This document shows positions 43,217 through 53,558 of a stretch of 64,000 nt of DNA, in pieces. This DNA is from Flavobacterium sp. (GTDB taxonomy: Bacteria; Bacteroidota; Bacteroidia; Flavobacteriales; Flavobacteriaceae), in contig NZ_JAQSDH010000033.1 of the NCBI RefSeq assembly GCF_029945805.1, forward strand, positions 62,001 through 126,000. Direction: 5' to 3'. A model generated the notes under the pieces. The model saw only the letters and a list, made by a program, of their open reading frames with translations. It was not told the DNA's origin and did no database searches. A program made the translations under genes and the position numbers. How positions within the stretch are numbered: the first letter of the stretch is position 1; every line of letters begins with the position of its first letter.

Positions 43217-44572
43217 CTATTCCACAAACTTATAATATCTGGCGCCAGTTAAAACCGGATTTTCCTTTTCGATGCTGTCTAAATAGAATTCGCTTTTTGG
43301 AGCAATTATCGATTGTTTGGTTTCTTTTTTATGAAGTTTTTCATAAGTAGCAAAATCTATTGGTGTACATTTTTCAAGTGTTTCGAATAGTTTTACTTTT
43401 GCGATAGCATCTTTCCAATTTTCTGAAACTTCTGCTTCAAAGACTTTTGCTTTGGATCCGCTTCCGTAAGCAATGAATCCCATTTTTTTGTTTGTCAAAT
43501 CTGATTTTTGTTGGAAATGATGACACAAAGTTGAGAGTAATCCCAAGAAAATTGAACCTGTATAAATATTTCCAATTTGTCCGGAAGCAATTTCTGAAGG
43601 GAGAATTTTTTCGTTTACCAACGCTAAATATTCTGGACTTTTGGCTAAAGCTTTGATTTTGTCTTTCAAAGTTTCTCCAAGTTGCAATTCTACTAATTTT
43701 GGATTTTCTTTGGCGAAAATTTCAATAAAAGTACGTCGTCCCTGAAAACAATAGGGAAGATGCATTAGTATGCTTTCCCAATTTTCATAAATATTTCCCG
43801 ATTGATGGCTTTCTGATTTGTAATGTTCGTAAGCTTCAGTAATTCGGTTAATGTAACATTGATTGGAATACTGTCCGTCAAAAACCGGTTGCTCTTTATA
43901 AATTGCAATTTCATTTTCCAGGATGCCATTCCATTCGGGATTGTCGGCTAGTTTTAATGCTTCTGCCTTGGAGAAATATCTTCTGGGTTTAAAAAAATCA
44001 AATACACCTTGTGTGGAAACACCAACTGCATTTGCAAAACTCAAAATGCTGGGATTTGATGTAATCAGCATCGCAATCGAACCGGCACCTTGCGTATATT
44101 CTCCGGTCGAATTTAAATCGTATTTCGCATTATCGGATGCAATGACGATCGCTTTTTTAGATGGATTCAAACGAATATAATCGAGACAATTCTGTAATGC
44201 ATCAATGGCACCAATACAGGCAAAAGTCAAATCGACGACATCGCAATTTCTGAAACTTGCTTCACCAAAAATGCTTTCTAAATTGGATACAACATAGGAA
44301 GCAACAGGCTTGGAGCTATCAACACCACTTTCGGTTCCGACATAGATTTTATGAATTTCTTCTGGATTCAGATTTTCCTGCTGAATCAGTTTTAAAGCCG
44401 CATTTGAAGCCATCGTAACGACATCCTGATGCACATCCGGAAAGCTCATTTTGTGCAAACCCAAACCTTTGATAAGTTTTTCGGGTTCAATATTTCGGTT
44501 TTCGGCTAATGTGGTTATGGGTAAAAAAAGTTGTGGAATATCAAATGCGATACTGTCGATGCCTACGTTCAT
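43217..44572 (-). CDS. mvaS: Hydroxymethylglutaryl-CoA synthase
   Basis: A 451-residue thiolase-fold enzyme that condenses acetoacetyl-CoA and acetyl-CoA to HMG-CoA in the mevalonate route to isoprenoids. The catalytic acid is E81 in YVGTESGVDSSKP, the nucleophile is C119 in VDLTFACIGAIDAL, and the catalytic histidine is in LMHLPYCFQGRR. The YGSGSKA motif near residue 370 supports the assignment. It is somewhat longer than the Gram-positive enzymes (about 385). Flavobacteria commonly use the mevalonate pathway, which fits. It appears monocistronic, with a terminator of the upstream gene just before it. Confidence 0.9.
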   Translation of the reverse strand: MNVGIDSIAFDIPQLFLPITTLAENRNIEPEKLIKGLGLHKMSFPDVHQDVVTMASNAALKLIQQENLNPEEIHKIYVGTESGVDSSKPVASYVVSNLESIFGEASFRNCDVVDLTFACIGAIDALQNCLDYIRLNPSKKAIVIASDNAKYDLNSTGEYTQGAGSIAMLITSNPSILSFANAVGVSTQGVFDFFKPRRYFSKAEALKLADNPEWNGILENEIAIYKEQPVFDGQYSNQCYINRITEAYEHYKSESHQSGNIYENWESILMHLPYCFQGRRTFIEIFAKENPKLVELQLGETLKDKIKALAKSPEYLALVNEKILPSEIASGQIGNIYTGSIFLGLLSTLCHHFQQKSDLTNKKMGFIAYGSGSKAKVFEAEVSENWKDAIAKVKLFETLEKCTPIDFATYEKLHKKETKQSIIAPKSEFYLDSIEKENPVLTGARYYKFVE

Positions 44573-44595
44573 TTTGTTATTTTTTGCACTACAAA

Positions 44596-44635
44596 ATTAA
44601 AAAAGCCAACTTCAAAATGTGTTGAAATTGGCTTT
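44596..44635 (-). terminator. Terminator of the zinc peptidase gene
   Basis: AAAGCCAACTTCAA (44602-44615) pairs with TTGAAATTGGCTTT (44622-44635), 14 bp with one C-A mismatch. On the minus strand it ends in a T tract. Confidence 0.85.
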
Positions 44636-44728
44636 ATAATTAGTGTGTTGAACACGATTTACGATTATATCAATAATATCTCAAATAATTTTATGAAATG
44701 GTATTTTAAAGTTTAAATACTGATGATT

Positions 44729-45586
44729 CTAATTCAATAATGCCGAAAAAGTATCTCCTTGTTTGATGTCGCCCGAATTATATCCTTTTTTAAACCAGTA
44801 CATTCTTTGTTCGGATGATCCGTGCGTGAATGATTCCTGATTCACTTGACCGTTCATTCTAGTCTGAATAGCATCATCTCCAACTGCATTAGCGGCGCTT
44901 AAAGCTTCTTCAATATCACCATCTTGAAGTAAATTCTTGTTGTAATGTGCCCATACACCCGCATAAAAATCGGCTTGTAATTCGACACCTACTGATAATT
45001 TATTGGCTTCAGCTTCGCTTTTTCCTTGTTGCAGTTGACGAACTTTCGCTGAAGTTCCCATCAAGGTTTGAATGTGATGCCCCATCTCATGAGCAATTAC
45101 ATACGCAATAGCAAAATCTCCGCCTTCAGCTCCAAAACGTGTTTTCAGTTCTTCAAAAAACCGTAAATCCATGTATATCTTTTGATCACTCGGACAGTAA
45201 AACGGGCCAGAAGCAGATGTTGCGTTACCGCATTCTGTTTCTACACCATCATCAAAAAGTACCATTCCAGGATTTTCAAAATTCATGTTGTTCTCTTCAA
45301 AAATGGTCGCCCAAGTTTTGGTATTGTAAACAAAACAGGATTCTGAAAAAGCGCCCAATTCTTTTTCTTCGGCTGATAATTCCCTAGTTTGAGTTCCTTC
45401 AGTTTGGGTCTGCGTTCCTTGTGTTTGCTCTATGATATTACCGATACTCTGTCCGGTTTCGCCACCAAACATGTTGAGTAATAAAACAATAATTCCAATT
45501 GCACCTCCGCCAAGGAGTGCTTTTTTTCCGCCTGACATTCCTCTTCGATCTTCAAACGAATCGCTATTTTGTCTATCCCATTTCAT
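44729..45586 (-). CDS. Neutral zinc metallopeptidase (YpfJ family)
   Basis: A 285-residue membrane-anchored protease. The start MKWDRQNSDSFEDRRGMSGG is conserved in the family; one TM segment follows (ALLGGGAIGIIVLLLNMFG), then a Q/T-rich linker. The catalytic domain has the zinc motif HEMGHHIQ and the ELQADFYAGVWAHY helix, with the third ligand glutamate or aspartate. A pair of cysteines (ESCFVYN and ETECGN) may form a disulfide. The gene lies 10 bases past the hybrid kinase and probably shares its transcript, ending at the terminator 44596-44635. Confidence 0.93.
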   Translation of the reverse strand: MKWDRQNSDSFEDRRGMSGGKKALLGGGAIGIIVLLLNMFGGETGQSIGNIIEQTQGTQTQTEGTQTRELSAEEKELGAFSESCFVYNTKTWATIFEENNMNFENPGMVLFDDGVETECGNATSASGPFYCPSDQKIYMDLRFFEELKTRFGAEGGDFAIAYVIAHEMGHHIQTLMGTSAKVRQLQQGKSEAEANKLSVGVELQADFYAGVWAHYNKNLLQDGDIEEALSAANAVGDDAIQTRMNGQVNQESFTHGSSEQRMYWFKKGYNSGDIKQGDTFSALLN

Positions 45587-45596
45587 ATAATACAGT

Positions 45597-48500
45597 TTAG
45601 TTTTTAGTTATCCATTGACTTATGATTTTAATCAAAAGTTCTTTATCTATAGGCTTCGGAATATAATCATTCATCCCGTATTCAATACATTTTTCTCTCT
45701 CACCAACGATTGTTCCGGCAGTTAGTGCAATGATGGGAATAGTATCCGCATGCGGAATCTTTCTGATTGCAACAGTCGCATCGTAACCATTCATTACTGG
45801 CATTTGAATGTCCATCAAAATCAAATCTGGGAATTGATCTTTTGTTTTTTCTAGAACTTCTTGTCCATTTTCCAATTCCATAATGTTGGCATTTGGAATG
45901 ATTTGTTTCACTAAAGTTTTGGCCAATAGCATGTTTATCTTATTGTCTTCCACTATAAAGATAAGCTTTTCATCATTGGTAACTATGCAATTTGAAGGGT
46001 TGTTTTTTATAACTTCGTCATGTAGTTTAATCGTTATTGGCTGGTTTGAATAAGTAACTTCGAGTACAAAACTAAACTCACTTCCTATGCCAAATTCACT
46101 TTCAAGTTCTAAGCGACTCTTCATTAAACCCAGCAATTGATTTGATATTGAAAGCCCTAAACCTGTTCCTCCAAATTTTTTAGTTGTCGAATTATCTTCT
46201 TGTGCAAACGCTTCAAATATTCGCTTCTGATTTGTGTTTTTAATTCCAATTCCAGTGTCTTTTACTAAAAATTTCAGTTTTATTTTTTTATCATCTAGGG
46301 TTTCAAAAACGGAAACCTTCAAATCAATAGAACCTTTCTCTGTAAATTTAACAGCATTACTTAACAGATTCACAAGAACTTGCTTTAATCTTATATAGTC
46401 AACTTCAATATATTTAGGGACTTCTTTATCAATAATTAAATTTACTTGCAGATTCTTTAAATTAGCTTCATATTTAATTAAGTCAAATACCTGATTCGTG
46501 ATTTCGCTGAGATTTATTTTTTCTATATTAAGTTCAAGTTTACCTGATTCAATTTTTGAAAAATCGAGAATATTATTGATAACTTCCATTAAGGAATTCG
46601 CAGATTGATTGATTGTATTCATGTATTTTTTCTGAATAGCTTCCAAATTTGAGTTCATCAAGAGTTCGGTAAAACCAATAATTCCATTCAATGGAGTTCT
46701 AATTTCATGACTCATATTTGCTAAAAATTCCGATTTGGCTTTATTCGCAGCTTCCGCATAATTTTTAGCTTTGATTGCTTCTTCAGCTTCAATTCTTTGC
46801 GTAATGTCAATAAAGATTCCAACTATAAATTCAATCGTATTCTCTTTAATAATTGGTTCTCCAAACTCTTCAACCCATTTAAAATGGCCGTCTTTAGTTA
46901 TGATTCGGTAAATCAAATGAAGTTTTTGTTTGTTTTTAAAGAGATCGTGTGCTTTATTTAAAACGATGTTTAAATCGTCTTGATGAACCAAATCGATGTA
47001 AAAGAGTTTGTTTTGAAGGAAGTCTTCTTTTGGAAATCCGGTCAGTTTTTCAATTTGATCGTTTAAATATATTTTAGACCATTTATTATCATATTTTGAG
47101 AGGTGAACCGTTCCAGGAATATTGTTAGCTAGAAGTTTAAATTTTTCCTCGCTTTGCTGAATTATACTTTCGTTTAGATTTCGTTCTATAGCATACGAGA
47201 TATTATTTGTTAAGATTTGTAATGTAGTAATTTCGTCGCTTGTCCATTCTCGTTCATTTTTGGTCATGTTAAATGCAAATAAACCATATAGATTTCCTTT
47301 GACAAAAATTGGGAGTATTAAGATTGATTTGGTGCCTAGTTTCTCAAAAAAGTCCTTCGTAACCTCATTTTTGATTTTTCTGATCGTCATAAAATAAGGA
47401 ATTTTATTTTCCATATTTTCCATAACGTCAGCAATTGTAGTGTAAGGAATATTTAGTATCGATGAATTTAATGCGGTTAACGATTTTGTTTCACCTAACC
47501 ATCTGTATTTTTGAATGATTGATTTGTTTTCTGCATCGTTCTTAAAAAATAATAATTTATCAACTTGAGTTACATTACCAATAGTTTCTAAAATACCCTG
47601 AAAAATGTCATCTGTATTTTTAGACAATAGAAACTTTTGAGTATTTTGATTGATAACGGTTAATATTTCCGTTTTGTAGGATAGTTTTTTGTCGGACTCT
47701 AACAACAATTGTGATTCAATGGCAATAGCTATTAAATCGCCAATAGAACGCGAAAAGTTAATATCTTCATTGTCCCATTCTATTGCGATTTCTATTTTCT
47801 CAAAGCATAAAATTCCAATCACCTCTCCATTAATAAATATCGGCGTATCCAGAAGTGATTTGATGTCATTTTTAGGAAAATAGTCATAACAAAGTTCTTG
47901 TGTAGCGGCGTTCTCATAAACGTTTGAGGCAACTATTTGAGCACCAGTTTCTAGATTTTTGAAATAACTGGGATAACTTTCTCGGTCAATAACAAAGTTC
48001 TTTTCAAATCTGTCGCTTTGTAAATAATAGATACTTTCGCATCTAATTGCTTCTTTTTGGAAGGTCCAGTAGCTGACTCTGTCAATCGAACAATTTTTAC
48101 TAGCTATTTTGAGAATATTTTTTAGAATTCCACTAAAAGTATCGGTATTGGAATAACTTTGTGAAGTTAATGTCTTTAATGTTTCGTTGTGGACTCTGAC
48201 TTTTTTACTTCGGTTATAATGTTCAATTTCTAGACTTTTAACCAAGGTTATATCTCTTGCAATTGCTGAAAAACCAACAACTTCAAAATTTTCGTTTCTT
48301 TTTAAGGTCACTTTTTGAGACACCCAGATAATATCACCATCTTTCTTGATAAGCGGAAAAACTAAGTCATTATACTGGTTAGTGTCGGTTGGAATTTCTT
48401 TATAAAAATCGACAACATAATCCACATGATCTTTACGGATGTATTTAAAGAAATGTTTGCCCAAAGCCTCCTCTTTTGAATAACCAAGAGTCTTTTCCGT

Positions 48501-49553
48501 AAATTGGTTGACATAGGTAAGGATAGCACCCAAATCAACTTCGTAAATTAAATCTGCAGCAGATTCAATAAGGCTTCTGTACTGATTTTGTATGGTAATC
48601 TGCTCGGTTACATCTTGACCAATACCGATAAAAATATCTTCGGAGTATTTTTTATCTCTCCATTGTATAAATTTATATTCTCCGCTCTTACACTTTAATT
48701 TTCTAATATACGTTCTCTCATCTTCATAATTGTCGTGGTATGCTTCTCCGATAAATTCTGAATCCTCCGTCAAAATCCAAAATCTACTGCCTAGAACTTC
48801 TTTCGATTCATACCCTAAAATAAATTCGATTGAATCGCTACAAAATGTTATTTCTCCTTTTTTATTACTCGTTAAAATAATAGAAGCACCATTGTTTATT
48901 ACAATATTTGAAAAATTAAATTTGCTATTGTTTTCAATATAAGTTAAATAATTTCCAACATGAAAAATAATAATTGATATGAAAGTACTAACCAAAATGA
49001 TAAAATTATCTTTTTCGATCGCATCAAATTGAAATGCAACAATTAAAATACCAAAAACTAATAAGGTAAAAAGCCAATAATGAATTATCTTTTGAGAGAT
49101 AAAATAGGAAATGAAAAAACTGAGAATAAAAGTTACATAACAGGCAAATTCATAAGGTTTTAAAAAAACAGTATAGCAAATAAAACTGAAATATACTGCA
49201 AAGAAAATAACAAATAAGGCGTAAATATTTTTTGAAACAAACGAAATCTTAGGGTATAAAAAATAGACTATCAGTAAGATAGCACCTGTTGAATAATTAA
49301 ACGCCACGTAATTAGTAGCGCGGACATCAAATAGGTATAATATGGTTTCGAAAAGAGGAATTGTAAATCCAAAAAACAGAAAGAAAAGTTTGTAACGCTC
49401 ATCGCTTACTGTAAACTCGGAATGTTTACCACTGAATTTTAATTGTTTTTTAATTGTTTTATTTACGACAAAATAAAGAATAATAAAACAAATAATTATG
49501 CATCCAATTGCACTATAATTATTCAAGGTTAATAAGCTAAATAAGATATTCAA
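45597..49553 (-). CDS. Hybrid sensor histidine kinase with 7-TM input, PAS/GAF domains and receiver
   Basis: A 1318-residue multidomain sensor. Seven hydrophobic segments fill residues 1-205. Two PAS domains (about 220-320 and 330-440), two GAF domains (about 465-620 and 650-800) and a third PAS (about 815-925) follow. The HisKA box [17 protein letters not shown] has the phospho-accepting H949. The HATPase domain (about 1050-1165) has [15 protein letters not shown] and GTGLGLSI. The C-terminal receiver has VEDN, D1248 in [13 protein letters not shown] and the lysine in YIPKPI. No separate response regulator or DNA-binding output is attached. The signal is unknown. TATATTTG on the minus strand (49620-49613) may be its -7 box. 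Confidence 0.92.
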   Translation of the reverse strand: MNILFSLLTLNNYSAIGCIIICFIILYFVVNKTIKKQLKFSGKHSEFTVSDERYKLFFLFFGFTIPLFETILYLFDVRATNYVAFNYSTGAILLIVYFLYPKISFVSKNIYALFVIFFAVYFSFICYTVFLKPYEFACYVTFILSFFISYFISQKIIHYWLFTLLVFGILIVAFQFDAIEKDNFIILVSTFISIIIFHVGNYLTYIENNSKFNFSNIVINNGASIILTSNKKGEITFCSDSIEFILGYESKEVLGSRFWILTEDSEFIGEAYHDNYEDERTYIRKLKCKSGEYKFIQWRDKKYSEDIFIGIGQDVTEQITIQNQYRSLIESAADLIYEVDLGAILTYVNQFTEKTLGYSKEEALGKHFFKYIRKDHVDYVVDFYKEIPTDTNQYNDLVFPLIKKDGDIIWVSQKVTLKRNENFEVVGFSAIARDITLVKSLEIEHYNRSKKVRVHNETLKTLTSQSYSNTDTFSGILKNILKIASKNCSIDRVSYWTFQKEAIRCESIYYLQSDRFEKNFVIDRESYPSYFKNLETGAQIVASNVYENAATQELCYDYFPKNDIKSLLDTPIFINGEVIGILCFEKIEIAIEWDNEDINFSRSIGDLIAIAIESQLLLESDKKLSYKTEILTVINQNTQKFLLSKNTDDIFQGILETIGNVTQVDKLLFFKNDAENKSIIQKYRWLGETKSLTALNSSILNIPYTTIADVMENMENKIPYFMTIRKIKNEVTKDFFEKLGTKSILILPIFVKGNLYGLFAFNMTKNEREWTSDEITTLQILTNNISYAIERNLNESIIQQSEEKFKLLANNIPGTVHLSKYDNKWSKIYLNDQIEKLTGFPKEDFLQNKLFYIDLVHQDDLNIVLNKAHDLFKNKQKLHLIYRIITKDGHFKWVEEFGEPIIKENTIEFIVGIFIDITQRIEAEEAIKAKNYAEAANKAKSEFLANMSHEIRTPLNGIIGFTELLMNSNLEAIQKKYMNTINQSANSLMEVINNILDFSKIESGKLELNIEKINLSEITNQVFDLIKYEANLKNLQVNLIIDKEVPKYIEVDYIRLKQVLVNLLSNAVKFTEKGSIDLKVSVFETLDDKKIKLKFLVKDTGIGIKNTNQKRIFEAFAQEDNSTTKKFGGTGLGLSISNQLLGLMKSRLELESEFGIGSEFSFVLEVTYSNQPITIKLHDEVIKNNPSNCIVTNDEKLIFIVEDNKINMLLAKTLVKQIIPNANIMELENGQEVLEKTKDQFPDLILMDIQMPVMNGYDATVAIRKIPHADTIPIIALTAGTIVGEREKCIEYGMNDYIPKPIDKELLIKIISQWITKN

Positions 49554-49662
49554 TGGGAAGGTATTATTTAAAATAAGATTTAAGGGAACACTGCTTAATT
49601 ATATGATTACCACAAATATAAAAATACTGTTTGCATTTTTTACATTTGTATTCAATATTTTA

Positions 49663-50991
49663 TTACATCCATTTTAATATTTTTTTTATTAAAGTTAATT
49701 TCTCTTTGTATGGTGCATAGCGCAAAGGAATATCAAGCCAAGTTGCTCTTTTTACTATGGCTTTTTGATGCGAAAAAGTATCAAAACTACGTTTGCCATG
49801 ATACGCGCCAATTCCGCTGTTGCCCACGCCTCCAAAAGGTAATCTACTATTGGCAAAATGTATTACGGTATCATTGATACAGCCGCCTCCGAACGAATAA
49901 TTCTGAATTATTTTTTTTGCAAATGATTTATTCTCAGTGAATACAAATAAAGACAGTGGTTTGTTATAGTTCAAAATAATATGTTGTAAATCGACTGCGT
50001 CTGTATATGATAGAATTGGTAGAATTGGTCCAAAAATTTCATCTTTCATGACCAAACTATCTAGTTTGGATTCGTCGAGCAAAGTTGGAGCAATGTAGCA
50101 CTCTTTACTATTGGTTTGTCCGCCTACAAGTATCGTTTCATTGTCTAACATGGCGGAAAGTCTTTTCCAATTTTTTTCATTGATAATTCTAGGAAAATCA
50201 GCAGAACTTTCTGGATTCTCACCATAAGCATTGGTGATTTCTATTTTTAATAATTCGATAAAAGCTGCTTTTATTTTATTGGAAACCAATAAATAATCGG
50301 GTGCGATACAAGTTTGGCCGGCATTCAGAAATTTACCCCAAACGATTCTTTTGGCGGCTACTTTAAGATTAGCAGTTTCATCAATAATACATGGGTTTTT
50401 ACCGCCAAGCTCTAAGGTTACGGGTGTTAGATTTTCTGCAGCGGCTTTGGCAACTATTTTTCCAATGGCAACACTTCCCGTAAAGAAGATGTAATCCCAG
50501 CGTTCGGCTAGTAATTTTTCAGCTACAGTATGGTCGCCTTCCACACATTCAACATGTTTTTTCTCAAACGATTCCTTTATTATTTTAGCAATAATTTTTG
50601 AGGTATTCGGTGTAAGTTCAGAAGGTTTTACTACAACCTGATTTCCTGCTGCAACAGCTGCGATTAAAGGGGCAAAAGCCAATTGATACGGATAATTCCA
50701 TGGGGCAATAATGAGTACTCTTCCGTAAGGCTCTTTGTAGATATAATCCGTTGAAGGAAAATTTAAAAGAGAAGGCAAGACCCTAGTTGGTTTTGCCCAT
50801 TTGTCTATACTGTTAATTGTTGAATTAAGTTCAGATACAATATAATTGGTTTCTGTTGCTATTGCTTCAAATTCCGACTTTTTGAAATCATCGTAAAGCG
50901 CTGTAATGATTTCTTGTTCATACGACTGAACGCAATTCAATAACTTTATTAAAGATTGCTTTCTATATGAGACATCGCTTTTAAAAATCAT
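49663..50991 (-). CDS. Aldehyde dehydrogenase, ALDH3-like
   Basis: A 442-residue aldehyde dehydrogenase of the short, class 3 type (coniferyl- or fatty-aldehyde dehydrogenases). The cofactor site is VLIIAPWNYPYQLAFAPLIAAVAAGN, the base is E194 in LELGGKNP, and the nucleophile is C228 in FLNAGQTCIAPDY. The C-terminal FGGVGNSGIGAYHGKRSFDTFSHQKAIV is typical of ALDH3. A TTG start at 51015 is possible, but ATG 50991 (MIFKSDVSYRK) is preferred. Class 3 enzymes oxidise medium and long aliphatic or aromatic aldehydes. It differs clearly from the ALDH at 18799. Confidence 0.93.
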   Translation of the reverse strand: MIFKSDVSYRKQSLIKLLNCVQSYEQEIITALYDDFKKSEFEAIATETNYIVSELNSTINSIDKWAKPTRVLPSLLNFPSTDYIYKEPYGRVLIIAPWNYPYQLAFAPLIAAVAAGNQVVVKPSELTPNTSKIIAKIIKESFEKKHVECVEGDHTVAEKLLAERWDYIFFTGSVAIGKIVAKAAAENLTPVTLELGGKNPCIIDETANLKVAAKRIVWGKFLNAGQTCIAPDYLLVSNKIKAAFIELLKIEITNAYGENPESSADFPRIINEKNWKRLSAMLDNETILVGGQTNSKECYIAPTLLDESKLDSLVMKDEIFGPILPILSYTDAVDLQHIILNYNKPLSLFVFTENKSFAKKIIQNYSFGGGCINDTVIHFANSRLPFGGVGNSGIGAYHGKRSFDTFSHQKAIVKRATWLDIPLRYAPYKEKLTLIKKILKWM

Positions 50992-51052
50992 AACTAGGCT
51001 AAATTGGTTCAGCAAGTTACATTTTTAACATCTAAAATTCAAATTTATTATT

Positions 51053-52393
51053 TTACAAAAATGCAATACGGTATCCTGTATAAAAATCTGCTGATTTGCC
51101 ATCTGCCAAAGAAGTAATAATAGAACTTGAACCTAGATAGAATCCAGCTAATCTAAAACCAAAGCCCACATTAGTTCCTGAAATGTCATCATTTGAAATT
51201 GGAATATAAGCTTCAAAAAAGCCTAAGTTTACTCTTGGTGTTATGCTTAAAATATTAGGAACAGTGATCTGCGCATTTCCATCATCATCGTTTAATTTTC
51301 TTTGCATATACGCCGTTACATAAAACTTTGGAACAATTTTAAAATCCGCGTAAGCAGTAAGTGACGTTGGCAATTTCACCTTAAATTTTCTTTCTGAAGG
51401 CAATTCCGTTAAGTAACCTTGATCTCTTAAAATTTGTTCCACTTCGCTAAGGTTATCTACATTTTGAAATACACCTAAGTCTAATCCTTGCGGATTTTGC
51501 AGATTGGGTTGGATGTTCAACGTATAATTTGAAGAAGCATTATTGTTATCTTTATAAGTCATGCTTCCGATATTTCTTACTGATAATCCAAAGTTAAGTT
51601 TATATCCGCTTTCATTTTTTAACCGATAATTAAAACCAACATCACCTGAAAAACCGTTTAAACCCCCAAAAATAGAGTTGCTGTAATCACTAAAGTTAGA
51701 AAAACTTTCAGCCAAATTTCCTGAATAAGCTACATTCAAAGTTGCGGGAGAATTTGTGGTAAGGTAAGCTCCAGTTGCGTTTTGAGTGATTGTTCCGTTA
51801 AGATTGCTAAGTCCAAAATTTGAATAGGAGCCAGGGAACAAAAGTTTTAAAGTGGTACCCACACTAATCTGATGTTTTTCGGTTTGATAAATAATTCGAG
51901 ACGCTGATAACCCCACCTCTCCGTACGAAGTTCCGCTTAATCGTTGATTATTTGGATTGTTTAAGAGTGTCGTGTTTAAAATTAAATTATTGTTGGTGAT
52001 CGCATTCCCAATTGTTGGATCAATATCAACCATGTCAAATTTTGCGTGTGCGGCTGTCGTTATGCCAAAGCCCCATTTCTTCCACTTAGTAGCAAAACTT
52101 GGTCCGATTATGGTTCCGTCAAAACGCGCATTTACTGGTTCATTTCCTGAAAATAGTAATTCTTCAAGATTGTCTGAACCCAAATCACTAATTCCAATTT
52201 TATTATTGGACGCATTTAAACTTATTCCAACAAGATTAATTTCAAACTTTTTAGAAAGATTGGAAAATTCAGCAGGGTTAATGATACCATTTAAAATCCC
52301 CACACGATTTGAAGTACTGATTCCAGAGAATTGGTCCTGTGCAAAAGCAGTAACACCAAGTAGTAAACCTACAGATAAAATGATTTTGTTCAT
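51053..52393 (-). CDS. DUF5723 outer-membrane beta-barrel protein
   Basis: A 446-residue exported protein with signal peptide MNKIILSVGLLLGVTAFAQ. After an N-terminal ISTSNRVGILNGIINPAEFSNL segment with an NPA motif, it has many amphipathic strands and ends in YRIAFL, an outer-membrane insertion-like C-terminus. The pattern fits DUF5723, a Bacteroidota family of PorV/OmpP1-like barrels. The function is unknown. It shares direction with the downstream aldehyde dehydrogenase gene (61-base gap) but no functional link is evident. Confidence 0.8.
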   Translation of the reverse strand: MNKIILSVGLLLGVTAFAQDQFSGISTSNRVGILNGIINPAEFSNLSKKFEINLVGISLNASNNKIGISDLGSDNLEELLFSGNEPVNARFDGTIIGPSFATKWKKWGFGITTAAHAKFDMVDIDPTIGNAITNNNLILNTTLLNNPNNQRLSGTSYGEVGLSASRIIYQTEKHQISVGTTLKLLFPGSYSNFGLSNLNGTITQNATGAYLTTNSPATLNVAYSGNLAESFSNFSDYSNSIFGGLNGFSGDVGFNYRLKNESGYKLNFGLSVRNIGSMTYKDNNNASSNYTLNIQPNLQNPQGLDLGVFQNVDNLSEVEQILRDQGYLTELPSERKFKVKLPTSLTAYADFKIVPKFYVTAYMQRKLNDDDGNAQITVPNILSITPRVNLGFFEAYIPISNDDISGTNVGFGFRLAGFYLGSSSIITSLADGKSADFYTGYRIAFL

Positions 52394-52444
52394 AGAAGCT
52401 ATTTTTTATTAGGTTGTAAAGAAGTAAAAATACAATTTTTATTA

Positions 52445-53137
52445 TTAAATAGAATTCCAAATAGCATCTTTTGGCGTCGATGCAGCGATTGCAATGCTTT
52501 CTTTGGAAACAGGATGAATAAAAACTAATTTTCTGGCATGCAAATGAATTCCACCATCAGGATTACTGCGGTCAAATCCGTATTTTAAATCACCTTTTAT
52601 CGGACAGCCAATTGCTGTCAACTGCGCCCTGATTTGATGATGCCTTCCAGTATGCAGATTGATTTCGAGCACAAAATAATTGTCTAGCTTTTTTATGATT
52701 TTATAATCTAAACTGGCTTTTTTGCTTTCTGGAACTTCGTTTGTGTGTGCCTTAGAAGTATTATTCTTTTCGTTTCTTTTCAGAAAATGTATCAAATTAT
52801 CTTCGTCTTTTGGCGGTTTGTTTTTTACAACTGCCCAATAGGTTTTCTGGGTTTCTCTATTGCTGAACATTTCGTTCAAACGAGTTAACGCTTTAGATGT
52901 TCTGGCAAAAACTACGATTCCGCTTGTAGGTCTGTCCAATCTATGAACTACGCCTAGAAAAACTTCACCAGGTTTATTGTATTTATCTTTGATGTATTCT
53001 TTTACAACCTCAGATAACGGTTTGTCACCCGTTTTATCGCCCTGAACAATATCACCAACACGCTTGTTGACCACAACGATGTGATTGTCTTCGTGAAGAA
53101 TTTGGAGGTTGTCTTTATTTGAGACTATCTTAGACAT
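52445..53137 (-). CDS. RluA-family RNA pseudouridine synthase
   Basis: A 230-residue enzyme that isomerises uridine in rRNA or tRNA. The catalytic aspartate is D68 in GVVHRLDRPTSGIVVFARTSKA, and the second conserved box is INLHTGRHHQIRAQLTAIGCPIKGDLKYG. There is no S4 domain, as in the short RluA/TruC-like group; the exact target nucleotide cannot be told. A TCTAA array ends at its ATG. In the direction of transcription panB and the IVP gene come first, so it may be co-transcribed with panB. Confidence 0.93.
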   Translation of the reverse strand: MSKIVSNKDNLQILHEDNHIVVVNKRVGDIVQGDKTGDKPLSEVVKEYIKDKYNKPGEVFLGVVHRLDRPTSGIVVFARTSKALTRLNEMFSNRETQKTYWAVVKNKPPKDEDNLIHFLKRNEKNNTSKAHTNEVPESKKASLDYKIIKKLDNYFVLEINLHTGRHHQIRAQLTAIGCPIKGDLKYGFDRSNPDGGIHLHARKLVFIHPVSKESIAIAASTPKDAIWNSI

Positions 53138-53165
53138 TTTAGATTGTTAGATTTTTAGATTAGAA
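53138..53165 (-). repeat. TCTAA array abutting the RluA-family gene start
   Basis: On the minus strand the leader reads as TCTAA units at 7-8-base steps (TCTAATCTAAAAATCTAA, then CAATCTAAA) and runs into ATG 53137. It overlaps the last codons of the IVP gene. The same final phrase TCTAACAATCTAA precedes the ABC-F gene at 59526. Confidence 0.65.
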
Positions 53166-53500
53166 AGGAATCGGGAAATCATTTTAATAATTTCATTCAA
53201 TTCGATAATTGATTTCTCTAATTCATCATTTTTGATAAAACCCAAATCTAATGCAATTAAAAGTTGCGTTTCTATTTCGTAAGCAGAACCAACTGCAATT
53301 TCTAAAAATCTTGCGAAATCTTTATTTGAATTTCTTGAAGAACCTTCAGCTATATTTGAAGGAATAGAGACTGATGCTCTCCGTAGTTGGTTAGTTAAAC
53401 CAAATTTTTCATCACTAGGAAACTTTGAAGTTATTGTATAAATCTGGGAACAAAATAATCTGCTCCTTTTCCAAATTTCTAGTTCTTTAAATTGATGCAT
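53147..53500 (-). CDS. Four-helix-bundle protein (23S rRNA intervening-sequence family)
   Basis: A 117-residue helical protein. The family signature is clear: FKELEIWKRSRLFCSQIYTITSKFPSDEKFGLTNQLRRASVSIPSNIAEGSSRNSNKDFARFLEIAVGSAYEIETQL. This is the four helix bundle/S23-IVP family, first seen in insertions within 23S rRNA genes but also free-standing. No biochemical function is settled; an RNA-linked role has been suggested. Here it lies between panB and an RluA-family gene, with inverted TCTAA arrays on both sides, as if inserted as a unit. Confidence 0.9.
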   Translation of the reverse strand: MHQFKELEIWKRSRLFCSQIYTITSKFPSDEKFGLTNQLRRASVSIPSNIAEGSSRNSNKDFARFLEIAVGSAYEIETQLLIALDLGFIKNDELEKSIIELNEIIKMISRFLSNLKI

Positions 53501-53518
53501 GTATAAAATATAAATTTA

Positions 53519-53558
53519 TCTAAGTTGTCTAATTAGTCTAAAAATCTATCAAGTCTAA
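53519..53558 (+). repeat. TCTAA array between panB and the IVP gene
   Basis: Plus-strand units TCTAAGTTG, TCTAATTAG, TCTAAAAA, TCTATCAAG and TCTAA. The reverse complement shares TAGATTTTTAGA with the array at 53139-53164, so the two flank the IVP gene as inverted repeats. It ends on the base before the panB stop codon. Confidence 0.65.
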
